Counted from the first letter of the stretch, positions 1 through 6,746 are shown. The stretch is 8,785 bases of DNA from Burkholderiales bacterium (GCA_020697025.1 JAJFBO010000028.1:1-8785); one strand, 5' to 3'. The notes: generated from the letters alone by a model not told the origin. Program-made: numbers and translations.

Positions 1-1
1 A

Positions 2-49
2 CATGATTATAATTTATGGGAATGGACTATTACAGTTGATAAAAATTGA
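2..49 (+). CDS. C-terminal end of an upstream gene (partial, unidentified)
   Basis: Only the last 15 codons and a TGA stop would be inside the window; the reading HDYNLWEWTITVDKN looks protein-like because it has two tryptophans in a short hydrophobic stretch. It is too short to assign to a family. The TGA overlaps the GAGG (48-51) that probably serves as the ribosome binding site of the next gene, as expected inside an operon. The adjacent frame is also open from base 3 and ends with a TAA at 60-62 that overlaps the next ATG, so the choice of frame is uncertain. Confidence 0.4.
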   Translation, partial: HDYNLWEWTITVDKN

Positions 50-61
50 GGTTAACATATA

Positions 62-964
62 ATGCATTGGGAAAAGAAAGGTTTAATCTTTTGCCCAAAT
101 AATAAACATGATTGGATGTTAACTCACGCGTCAAATCCAGTTGCGGAGCTTATAGACGGTGATTATTTCAGGATTTATTTTAATTGTCGGGACAGATATA
201 ATCGTGCTAGCATCGGATATGTAGATATTGATATTTATTCTCCTGATAAAATTATAAATATTTCAAAAAAACCAATTTTAAGTCATGGTATAAGAGGTTC
301 ATTTGATGATAGCGGCGTTTCAATGGGCTGCATTGTAAAAGATGCAAACACACGCTATTTGTATTATGTTGGATGGAATCTTGGAGTTACAGTACCGTTT
401 CGTAATAGTATTGGTTTAGCAATTTCACATGGCCCATCAAATGAATTTATAAAAATATCAAATGTTCCAATAATAGACCGTAGTAATATTGACCCCTTTA
501 ATTTATCTTATCCGTGGGTTATGCAAGATGACGGAATATGGAAAATGTGGTATGGATCCACTTTAAAATGGTGCAAGGAGCACTCTGATATGGTACATCT
601 TATTAAATATGCAGAATCGAAAGATGGGATTAATTGGGAGAGGAATGGCTTAATTGTTTTAGATCTTAATGCGCCTAGTGAATATGCGATGTCAAAACCT
701 TGTGTTATAAAAGATAAACATATTTATCGGATGTGGTATTGCTATCGTGGGAAAAGTTATAGAATTGGGTATGCAGAATCCACTGATGGAAAAATATGGA
801 TTAGAAAAGATGAACATGCAGGAATTGAAGTGTCACTTGCTGGTTGGGATGCGGAGTCAATTTCATATCCATATGTGTTTGACCATAAGGGACAGCGATT
901 TATGTTATATAATGGAAATCAGTACGGAAAAACAGGGTTTGGTTTAGCTAGGTTAGTATGTTAA
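62..964 (+). CDS. Five-bladed beta-propeller glycosidase-like protein (GH43/GH32/GH130-like)
   Basis: A 300-residue protein that reads as a soluble five-bladed beta-propeller of the type shared by GH43, GH32, GH130 and related uncharacterised families. Visible blade repeats include IGYVDID (51-57), a FDDSGVSMG block (81-89), KMWYGST (161-167), AESKDGINWERNG (184-196), YRMWYCYRG (222-230), AESTDGKIW (238-246) and a closing FMLYNGN-GFGLAR (280-297). Aspartates 82-83 and the D-x-E near 263-265 are plausible active-site acids, but I cannot map them onto a characterised enzyme. There is no signal peptide (it starts MHWEKKG), so it should act in the cytoplasm, which is odd for a degradative glycosidase. 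Proteins of this kind do occur in surface-glycan gene clusters, where their role is unclear: sugar-processing enzyme, phosphorylase or transferase are all possible. The ATG has a GAGG ten bases upstream, and the next gene starts about 20 bp after the stop. Confidence is high for the gene and the fold, low for any reaction. Confidence 0.78.
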   Translation: MHWEKKGLIFCPNNKHDWMLTHASNPVAELIDGDYFRIYFNCRDRYNRASIGYVDIDIYSPDKIINISKKPILSHGIRGSFDDSGVSMGCIVKDANTRYLYYVGWNLGVTVPFRNSIGLAISHGPSNEFIKISNVPIIDRSNIDPFNLSYPWVMQDDGIWKMWYGSTLKWCKEHSDMVHLIKYAESKDGINWERNGLIVLDLNAPSEYAMSKPCVIKDKHIYRMWYCYRGKSYRIGYAESTDGKIWIRKDEHAGIEVSLAGWDAESISYPYVFDHKGQRFMLYNGNQYGKTGFGLARLVC

Positions 965-985
965 AATTAAAAGGTTGAATTATTG

Positions 986-1903
986 ATGCAAATTAGTATT
1001 GTAGTACCAGTTTATCAGTGTGCTGGATGCTTAAACGAACTACATAAGCGGTTAAAAGCAGTTTTGGATAAAGTAACATACAGTTATGAAATAATATTTG
1101 TTGACGACCGGGCACATGATAATTCTTGGGAAGTAATTACTAGATTGGCCCATATGGATAAATCAATTAGAGGGGTAAAACTCAGCAGAAATTTTGGTCA
1201 ACAAATCGCAATTACTGCTGGGCTGACGCAAAGTCAGGGAGATTGGGTTGTAGTTATGGACTGCGATTTACAAGATCCTCCAGAAAAAATTATTGAACTT
1301 TATGAAACAGCTTTAAGTGGTTACGATATTGTATTTGCAAAACGTAAACAAAAAAAACATCATTTTATAAGAAGAGCTTGTTCTAAGTTATATTTTAAAA
1401 TGGTAAGCAAGTTATCTAATATTGAAATTAATAATGAATTAGGTGCTTTTAGTATTATCTCGAGAAAAGTGGTTAATGCTTTTTTAAAATTTAATGATAT
1501 AAAACGACATTATACTTTTATTTTATACTGGCTTGGATTTAATGTAGGTTATATAGAATATATTCATTCTGAGAGACATTCAGGTAAAAGCTCTTATAAC
1601 TTGTCTGCATTACTAAAATTAGCTTTAGGAGGAGTGTTATTTCAAACTACTACACTTCTAAAATGGATTATGTATCTTGGCTTCTTTTTGTCATTGGCAG
1701 GGATCGGTCTGGCTTTTTATTATGTTATGCATTATTTTTTTTATTCTGTTTCTCCAGGTTGGACAACTATAATTGTAATGCTTTTAGTAATTGGTGGAAT
1801 AATAATTTCAAGTATCGGGGTTGTAGGCTTATATATTGCTGGAATATTTGAACAAACAAAAGGAAGGCCATTATTTGTAATTGACGAAAAAGTTGGCAGT
1901 TGA
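986..1903 (+). CDS. GT2 family glycosyltransferase, DPM1/GtrB-like, probably polyprenyl-phosphate-linked
   Basis: A 305-residue family 2 glycosyltransferase. The GT-A domain fills about residues 1-215: ISIVVPVY (3-10), VDDRAHDNSW (39-48), KLSRNFGQQ (65-73), the metal-binding MDCDLQDPPE (91-100) with the D-x-D at 92/94, and the late R-H-S-G-K-S-S-Y motif (197-204). Two membrane helices follow (about 226-250 and 260-287), then a cytoplasmic tail with the GRPLFVID signature. This architecture is typical of enzymes that move a sugar from a nucleotide to undecaprenyl phosphate at the inner membrane (DPM1, GtrB and ArnC relatives). The donor sugar cannot be read from the sequence. The first acid motif has Ala where most relatives have Ser. 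I chose the ATG at 986; a TTG at 983 is directly adjacent and sits closer to the AAGG at 971-974 (8 versus 11 bases), so a start three bases earlier cannot be excluded. The gene contains an A8 run (1350-1357) and a T8 run (1735-1742). It probably belongs to one operon with its neighbours. Confidence 0.9.
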   Translation: MQISIVVPVYQCAGCLNELHKRLKAVLDKVTYSYEIIFVDDRAHDNSWEVITRLAHMDKSIRGVKLSRNFGQQIAITAGLTQSQGDWVVVMDCDLQDPPEKIIELYETALSGYDIVFAKRKQKKHHFIRRACSKLYFKMVSKLSNIEINNELGAFSIISRKVVNAFLKFNDIKRHYTFILYWLGFNVGYIEYIHSERHSGKSSYNLSALLKLALGGVLFQTTTLLKWIMYLGFFLSLAGIGLAFYYVMHYFFYSVSPGWTTIIVMLLVIGGIIISSIGVVGLYIAGIFEQTKGRPLFVIDEKVGS

Positions 1904-1931
1904 TTTAAATAAAATAAATTAGGAAAATAGT

Positions 1932-2750
1932 ATGGATAATCTATACGGGAATTTGTCTTTCACCAAGTTAAATAACGATCTAGAATTACATATTGAAAAT
2001 GTAACCATTCGTGGATATACAATTTTAAGAAATGTTATTAATGAAGATCTAGTGACACAACTTAAACAAGCAGTTCAAGCTATATATGATAAGCAAGAAA
2101 AGGAATTTGGGGAGGATAATTTAATTAAGATACAAGATGTCAATATTGCTAGATGTATTCTTAAGTATGATTATGAATTATTCAAACAATTAGCTTTTAA
2201 TAATGTAGTTATTGATTTAGTGCAAAATTTGTTAAAACAAAAATTTATGTTAGGCTTACAAAATGCCATTATAAATCGCGGCACGACCCATCGTCAGTCG
2301 AGTTGGCATAGAGATTTGCCCTACCAAAATTTTTTATGTAATGAAATATTATCTATTAACGCGTTATGGGCTTTAGATAATTTTAATGCTGAAAGTGGAG
2401 GTACTTGCCTGCTACCATATTCCATGAATTTTATTAATATACCATCTAAAGAATTCGTTCAGGACAATTTAATTCAGCCTATTCTTATGCCTGGCGACAT
2501 AATGATTTTTAATTCACTGTTACTTCATAAAGCTGGCACAAACACCGGGAGAAATATTCGTGTATCAATAAATCATCAATATATAAGACCATTTATTAAC
2601 CCACAATACAAATTTAGTGAAATACCAGAAATTAAATGTCTTAATTTATCTAACTTTGAAAAAGATATATTAGGTTTTAATTTTCCGAATCTGACGGATG
2701 ATATTGCATGGAGAAATAACCGCATGCAAAGAATACTGCATGATGCATAA
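1932..2750 (+). CDS. Phytanoyl-CoA dioxygenase (PhyH) family Fe(II)/2-oxoglutarate oxygenase
   Basis: A 272-residue protein of the PhyH type, whose members hydroxylate small molecules or acyl groups using Fe(II), O2 and 2-oxoglutarate. The N-terminal part has the usual GYTILRNVI opening (28-36) and a helical stretch. The iron triad is visible: H126 and D128 in SSWHRD (123-128), and the distal H199 in LLLHKAG (196-202). R210 in NIRVSINHQY is the expected 2-oxoglutarate carboxylate ligand. The block ESGGTCLLPYS (154-164) and MPGDIMIF (186-193) are also family-typical, so the enzyme should be active. A good AGGA (1921-1924) lies seven bases before the ATG. The last bases overlap the start of the WbqC gene, implying translational coupling and possibly a shared pathway. 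In a glycan locus the substrate may be a nucleotide sugar, a lipid-linked sugar or an acyl substituent; this is inference. Length and motifs show no truncation. Confidence 0.87.
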   Translation: MDNLYGNLSFTKLNNDLELHIENVTIRGYTILRNVINEDLVTQLKQAVQAIYDKQEKEFGEDNLIKIQDVNIARCILKYDYELFKQLAFNNVVIDLVQNLLKQKFMLGLQNAIINRGTTHRQSSWHRDLPYQNFLCNEILSINALWALDNFNAESGGTCLLPYSMNFINIPSKEFVQDNLIQPILMPGDIMIFNSLLLHKAGTNTGRNIRVSINHQYIRPFINPQYKFSEIPEIKCLNLSNFEKDILGFNFPNLTDDIAWRNNRMQRILHDA

Positions 2751-3447
2751 ATGTGCAATATTACAATCAAATTATATCCCATGGAAGGGAGTTTTTGATA
2801 TGATCAATCAGGTAGATACTTTTGTTTTTTTTGAAGATGTTGATTTTACGAAACGCGATTGGCGTACAAGAAATCAGATTAAAACTGCAAATGGCCTGCT
2901 ATGGTTGATCGTACCAGTAAAAAAATCACCACGAGGAACTAAAATATTTGAGATAAATATTTCTCAAATTGAAGATTGGCAAGAGAACCATTATCAAAAC
3001 ATAGTAAATGCATATAAAAAATCTCCTTATTTTCATGATTACGTAAGCTTATTAGAAAAGATTTATTTAAAACAAAAATGGGTTAACTTATCAGAATTTA
3101 ATATTTACGTAACCAAGTTAATTTGCGAAATATTAGGAATTAAAACAAAATTTATTAACTCTAAGGATTTACTAACATCTGGTAATAAAGATGATAAATT
3201 AATTGAAATCTGTAAAAATGTTGGTGCCGATTTTTACTTATCGGGTCCGGCAGCCAAGGACTATATAAATAATCAAAAATTTGTTGATGCAAAAATACAG
3301 TTGGCATATATAAACTATAATTATCCCATGTATAAGCAGTTATATGGCGAGTTTAATCATTATGTTACAGTGTTAGACTTATTACTTAATTGTGGTGAGG
3401 GTAGTGTTAATTATATAAAAAATGGAAATTTTGAATTAGTTAAATGA
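2740..3447 (+). CDS. WbqC-like family protein
   Basis: A 235-residue protein of the WbqC-like family, found mostly in bacterial surface-polysaccharide clusters; I know of no well-established biochemical function. Family landmarks are present: CAILQSNYIPWKGVFDMI (5-22), VDTFVFFEDVDFTKRDW (25-41) followed by RTRNQIK, the H-Y-Q-N-I-V-N-A-Y-K-K-S-P-Y-F block (84-98), YLSGPAAKDYI (166-176) and VLDLLLNCG (211-219). No signal peptide or membrane helix is seen, so it is cytoplasmic. The frame stays open further upstream to an ATG at 2698 inside the oxygenase gene, but the family's conserved N-terminus begins right after the paired ATGs at 2740 and 2743. One of these is the start, giving an 8-11 base overlap with the oxygenase stop. 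No clear Shine-Dalgarno is visible, which fits coupled translation. A T8 run lies at 2825-2832. Association with an oxygenase and an amino-sugar aminotransferase makes a role in modifying a deoxyamino sugar plausible but unproven. Confidence 0.86.
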   Translation: MMHKCAILQSNYIPWKGVFDMINQVDTFVFFEDVDFTKRDWRTRNQIKTANGLLWLIVPVKKSPRGTKIFEINISQIEDWQENHYQNIVNAYKKSPYFHDYVSLLEKIYLKQKWVNLSEFNIYVTKLICEILGIKTKFINSKDLLTSGNKDDKLIEICKNVGADFYLSGPAAKDYINNQKFVDAKIQLAYINYNYPMYKQLYGEFNHYVTVLDLLLNCGEGSVNYIKNGNFELVK

Positions 3448-3648
3448 TAAATAAATAAAAAATAGAATTGGAGAAGATACTCATTTTGGTATAAAGCTTG
3501 TAGGGGAATTATTGAGGTTATACTAAATTGATTTAATCTATTTTATAAAACTTTGAAGAGTAAAAAACCTTCTGGCAAACGGTATAAAATTACCCTTTGG
3601 CTCGTCATTAATCTTGTTAGCCTGTAAATAGATAAAGAAAGTTATATT
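3448..3648. other. 201-bp intergenic region before wecE
   Basis: This gap interrupts an otherwise tightly packed gene string. I see no complete gene in it. Two short open stretches without convincing starts (3455-3526 and 3532-3627, about 23 and 31 codons) could be chance or debris of a lost gene. A TATACT at 3519-3524 resembles a -10 box, but the best upstream partner, TTGTAG at 3498-3503, matches a -35 box at only three positions with a short 15-bp spacer, so a promoter is possible rather than shown. An imperfect inverted repeat (3576-3599) is listed separately. Confidence 0.5.
3576..3599. repeat. Imperfect inverted repeat in the gap upstream of wecE
   Basis: The arms CAAACGGTA (3576-3584) and TACCCTTTG (3591-3599) are inverted copies with one mismatch in nine, separated by TAAAAT. 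No T-run follows on the + strand, so it is not a standard terminator for the upstream genes. On the - strand a T6 run follows after eight bases, but no gene there needs it. It could be a protein-binding site or chance in AT-rich DNA. Confidence 0.3.
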
Positions 3649-4782
3649 GTGATTAGTTTTAACATTGCTCCTTTTATTGGCAACGAGTTTGATTATATAA
3701 AAAAAGCAATTAATGATAAAAAAATATGTGGGGATGGTCAGTTTACCTATAAGTGTAATAATTGGTTCGAAGAAAAATTTCGAATAAAAAAAGCACTTTT
3801 GACAACCTCATGTACTCATGCTTTAGAGATGTGTGCTATTTTGGCAAATATAAAAGTAGGGGATGAAGTTATTGCTCCTTCTTTCACTTTTGTATCGACA
3901 GTAAATGCTTTTGTACTTCGTGGAGCAAAAATTAAATTTATTGATATTCGGCCTGATACCATGAATATGGACGAAGATTTAATTGAAAGTGCAATTACAC
4001 CACGCACAAAAGCAATTATAGTTGTTCATTATGCGGGTGTAGCATGCGAGATGGACACAATTATGGCTATTTCGAGGAAGCATAATTTACTGGTAATTGA
4101 AGATGCAGCTCAAGGAGTTATGTCTTCTTATAAAGGCCGCGCCCTGGGATCAATTGCTGAAATGGCTGCATTTAGTTTTCATGAAACTAAAAATTATTCA
4201 ATGGGCGAAGGCGGGGCAATACTATTAAATAACAAAAGCTTTATTGAACGTGCAGAGATAATTCGGGAAAAAGGAACGGATAGGTCCAAATTTTTCCGTG
4301 ATCAGGTAGATAAATATTCATGGGTAGACCTTGGGTCTTCTTATTTACCAAGTGAAATAAATGCAGCATATCTATGGGCTCAATTAGAAATGGCTAAAGA
4401 AATTAATAATAATCGATTAGCCAATTGGTATTTATATAATGATGGACTACAGGATTTAGCTAAAGCCGGGCAGCTTGAGTTACCTTTTGTTCCAAAAGAA
4501 TGTCAGCACAATGGTCATATATTCTATATTAAAGCTAAGGATCTGGCAACACGAACTAAATTGATTAAATTTTTAAAGTATCATGAAATAAGTGCGGTTT
4601 TTCATTATGTACCATTACATAGTGCTAAAGCAGGTAAATTATACGGAGAATTTGTTGGACTTGATAAGTTTACTACTGCCCACAGTGAACGTTTATTAAG
4701 GTTACCGCTTTATTATGGCCTAGAGCCTGATGAGGTGACAACTGTAATTCATGTAATCAAGAAATTTTTTGGATATACTTGA
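3649..4782 (+). CDS. wecE: dTDP-4-amino-4,6-dideoxygalactose transaminase (WecE/RffA)
   Basis: A 377-residue DegT/DnrJ/EryC1 (fold-type I PLP) sugar aminotransferase, collinear over its whole length with E. coli WecE as I recall it (376 residues). WecE converts dTDP-4-dehydro-6-deoxy-D-glucose plus L-glutamate to dTDP-4-amino-4,6-dideoxy-D-galactose (dTDP-Fuc4N) in the cytoplasm. Shared landmarks include CGDGQFT (27-33), APSFTFVSTVNAFVLRGAK (76-94), VHYAGVACEMDTIMA (126-140), EDAAQG (151-156), AFSFHETKNY (174-183) with the PLP-binding lysine at 181, AEIIREKGTDRS, QVDKYSWVDLGSSYLPS and ERLLRLPLYY. The match goes beyond the general family, so the specific assignment is fairly safe. The loop after the catalytic lysine (NYSMGEGG) is one residue shorter than the NYTAGGEGG I recall for E. 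coli. The start is a GTG: an in-frame TAA lies at 3625-3627 with no ATG between, and the N-terminus M-I-x-F-N aligns with E. coli. The ribosome binding site is weak (AAAGAAAG, 3634-3641). The next gene overlaps the stop by one base. Confidence 0.92.
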   Translation: MISFNIAPFIGNEFDYIKKAINDKKICGDGQFTYKCNNWFEEKFRIKKALLTTSCTHALEMCAILANIKVGDEVIAPSFTFVSTVNAFVLRGAKIKFIDIRPDTMNMDEDLIESAITPRTKAIIVVHYAGVACEMDTIMAISRKHNLLVIEDAAQGVMSSYKGRALGSIAEMAAFSFHETKNYSMGEGGAILLNNKSFIERAEIIREKGTDRSKFFRDQVDKYSWVDLGSSYLPSEINAAYLWAQLEMAKEINNNRLANWYLYNDGLQDLAKAGQLELPFVPKECQHNGHIFYIKAKDLATRTKLIKFLKYHEISAVFHYVPLHSAKAGKLYGEFVGLDKFTTAHSERLLRLPLYYGLEPDEVTTVIHVIKKFFGYT

Positions 4783-6560
4783 TGTATCAAAAGCGGCTTA
4801 ATCAAGGGCTTATTTTCGTTAGTATTTTATGCTCTTTATTTATAATAGTAAATTTTATACTTAATGTTAATAAAGGATTTAATTTACTCGATGAGGGGTT
4901 TTACTTGCTAAGTGGGGCATACCCTCAAGACATAAAAACTCAACTCACCTCTTATTATAATTACACCCATTTAATTATGCTTATAAATGATAATATTGTT
5001 TTTTTACGAATATTTTCGTTATTATTAAATGTAGGAGTAATACTGTTATTGTCAGTATCTTTACTTAATTTAACTTCAGATAAAAATAATAAACGAGTAA
5101 TTTTATTGTTATTGATATCAATGTTACCAACTTCTTTTATAAGCTTTATTTTCCCCATAGTACCAAATTACAATAATTTTACGGTTTATGGGTCAATTAC
5201 TTTTTACAGTGTATTGACAATTGCTTTTACTGCTAAAAACAAGAACATGATAAACCTTTTTATGCTTTTACTAGGTTTTATTGCCACTTTCGTTTTTTTT
5301 AATAAATTTGGTTCAGGTGTTTTATTAATTACCTTAGCTTTCATCGCATGTATTATTTACTCAACAACTAATAAAAAAAGCTTAGCTCAATCATTCGTTT
5401 TTTTAATTACTGGTATTATTATACATTTATTACTATTTTTTACATGTATACAAAGTTTTAAAAAATTTATTTTGGTGTATAAATTTGGATTCCAATCAAT
5501 TAAGATGATAGAATCAAACCATTCCATTGATTTATTATTACAATATTTAAAACAAATTACAGAACTAGCCTTATATTCATTTTATCATTACGGCATAGTT
5601 ATATATTCAGCGTTAATTCTTATAGTATTGCAGCAAACTTATTATTTTTTTAAATTAAAGGCTGTTAAACTAACTGTTAGTTATAGTTTACTAATTAGCT
5701 TTTATTGCATAAGTTATTATAATTTTATAAACATAAATAGTGAGAAGATGATTACATTATCTTCATTTTATTTTTCTGGTGTAGTTTTAATGTTTATGAT
5801 TAGTTTGATTAATATATTTTCAATTAGTTGGCGTACATTAAAACAAAATCAAGTAATTATATCATTAGTTTTGTTATTGTTATGTATACCATTTATTACA
5901 GCTATAGGAACTGCTAATACTATATATATGCAAATTTTATTATGCATATTTGTTTGGATGCCTGTAATTATTCTCTTATCCAGTGTTAGTTCCAAATCAA
6001 TAATGAATACTTTTTCTTATTTTACTATCACAGGTTTTAGTTTGCTTTCTACATATTATGCATATACGATTTTAAAAGAAAATCCTTATGGTTTATATGA
6101 CTCTTTACCACAACAAACTCATCTTACAAAAATAAATAACAGCAAATTATATGTAGACTCTATCACAAATTATATAATAGAAAATACGCAGCATGAGTTA
6201 AAAAAATGTGGGTTTAAATCAAACGACTTTTTAGTGAGTCTAACGGATCTTCCAGGCCTAACCTATGCAGTTCATGCACGGTCCCCCTCTTGTGCCTGGT
6301 ACTTTGGTATATTTAAAGGAAGCGATAAATTTACTCAATTTTGCTTAAGTCTATCTAAAGAAATTAAATCACCATACATTTTGCTTTCTTCGTTTCATGG
6401 CCAAACTCCTTATTTTACAGAAAGTCAGTTAGGGGCATATTTTAGCAATTTTTTGACAAATTATCAATTATGTGGCGAGGTAAAGAATATTCCTATTGAG
6501 GGTGGAGCGTGCTGTAAAGTGTCGGTTAACGACATTAAAATTTATAAACCTAGAGTATAA
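4782..6560 (+). CDS. Polytopic membrane protein, probable GT-C-type glycosyltransferase
   Basis: A 592-residue integral membrane protein with roughly 12-13 hydrophobic helices between residues 9 and 430, followed by a soluble domain of about 160 residues that probably faces the periplasm. After the first helix it has the loop NLLDEGFYLLSG (34-45). An acidic pair (D37, E38) in the first outer loop is characteristic of GT-C transferases that use lipid-phosphate sugar donors (PMT/ArnT-like). The C-terminal part carries the motif DLPGLTYAVHARSP (489-502) followed by WYFG and is relatively cysteine-rich (C476, C504, C521, C564, C577, C578). I recognise no named family. The ATG at 4782 overlaps the wecE TGA (TGATG), which implies coupling; an adjacent in-frame TTG at 4779 is less likely. 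GC content is visibly lower than in wzm and wzt, partly because of hydrophobic codons. It contains a T8 run (5293-5300). A polymerase or flippase role is the main alternative, but the DE loop and large C-terminal domain favour a transferase. Confidence 0.68.
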   Translation: MYQKRLNQGLIFVSILCSLFIIVNFILNVNKGFNLLDEGFYLLSGAYPQDIKTQLTSYYNYTHLIMLINDNIVFLRIFSLLLNVGVILLLSVSLLNLTSDKNNKRVILLLLISMLPTSFISFIFPIVPNYNNFTVYGSITFYSVLTIAFTAKNKNMINLFMLLLGFIATFVFFNKFGSGVLLITLAFIACIIYSTTNKKSLAQSFVFLITGIIIHLLLFFTCIQSFKKFILVYKFGFQSIKMIESNHSIDLLLQYLKQITELALYSFYHYGIVIYSALILIVLQQTYYFFKLKAVKLTVSYSLLISFYCISYYNFININSEKMITLSSFYFSGVVLMFMISLINIFSISWRTLKQNQVIISLVLLLLCIPFITAIGTANTIYMQILLCIFVWMPVIILLSSVSSKSIMNTFSYFTITGFSLLSTYYAYTILKENPYGLYDSLPQQTHLTKINNSKLYVDSITNYIIENTQHELKKCGFKSNDFLVSLTDLPGLTYAVHARSPSCAWYFGIFKGSDKFTQFCLSLSKEIKSPYILLSSFHGQTPYFTESQLGAYFSNFLTNYQLCGEVKNIPIEGGACCKVSVNDIKIYKPRV

Positions 6561-6746
6561 ACTAAATATTGAGCATTGCCTATTTTAAGGGGCATAAAGT
6601 TAGTTTCAAGAATATTGGTTACTATATATAAAATCTTCTTTTCCCATGATAGAGCTTCGGAATTATAAATGCCTAACGTATTAGTAGAGATTTATGGCAT
6701 AATAATTGTTTGGTATTTAAATTTTTTATAAGAAAAATTAATATAA
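6561..6746. other. 186-bp intergenic region before wzm
   Basis: No convincing gene is seen. A 20-codon ATG frame (6669-6731) has no ribosome binding site and is probably chance. The best promoter candidate is TATAAA at 6627-6632 with TTTCAA 17 bp upstream (6604-6609); the -10 matches well, the -35 poorly. No hairpin followed by a T-run was found, so there is no clear terminator after the membrane protein gene. The gap may separately control the exporter genes or may mark a recombination boundary. Confidence 0.45.
6604..6632 (+). promoter_or_regulatory. Weak sigma70-like promoter candidate upstream of wzm
   Basis: TTTCAA (6604-6609) and TATAAA (6627-6632) are separated by 17 bp. The -10 matches the consensus at five of six positions, the -35 at only three. 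In such AT-rich DNA this can arise by chance; its place in one of only two long gaps is the main argument for it. Confidence 0.2.

Noticed and set aside
3..62. Alternative open frame at the left edge ending TAA at 60-62, overlapping the first ATG
   Set aside because: It is possible, but its peptide is low-complexity (many Ile and Leu) and less protein-like than the frame ending at 49; too short to decide firmly.
747..947. Plus-strand open frame of 66 codons in another frame
   Set aside because: It is fully inside the beta-propeller gene, whose blade repeats continue through this stretch.
1663..1851. Plus-strand open frame of 62 codons in another frame
   Set aside because: It overlaps the two C-terminal membrane helices of the GT2 gene; its composition is a frame-shifted echo of them.
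2698..2739. Upstream extension of the WbqC frame to an ATG at 2698
   Set aside because: The extra 14 residues lie inside the oxygenase coding sequence and precede the conserved family N-terminus, which begins right after the ATGs at 2740/2743.
2576..2782. Minus-strand open frame of 68 codons
   Set aside because: It lies antisense to the PhyH and WbqC genes, which have clear family motifs; its protein resembles nothing recognisable.
3576..3607. Inverted repeat as an intrinsic terminator after the WbqC gene
   Set aside because: The stem is imperfect and is followed by mixed sequence rather than a T-run on the + strand; it is kept only as a repeat.
3816..4007. Minus-strand open frame of 63 codons
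   Set aside because: It is antisense to a well-conserved part of wecE and is best explained as a shadow of that gene.
4961..5158. Minus-strand open frame of 65 codons
   Set aside because: It lies within the membrane protein gene; long antisense frames are common opposite hydrophobic AT-rich coding sequence.
6669..6731. 20-codon ATG frame in the gap before wzm
   Set aside because: It has no Shine-Dalgarno sequence and its short hydrophobic peptide is expected by chance in AT-rich DNA.
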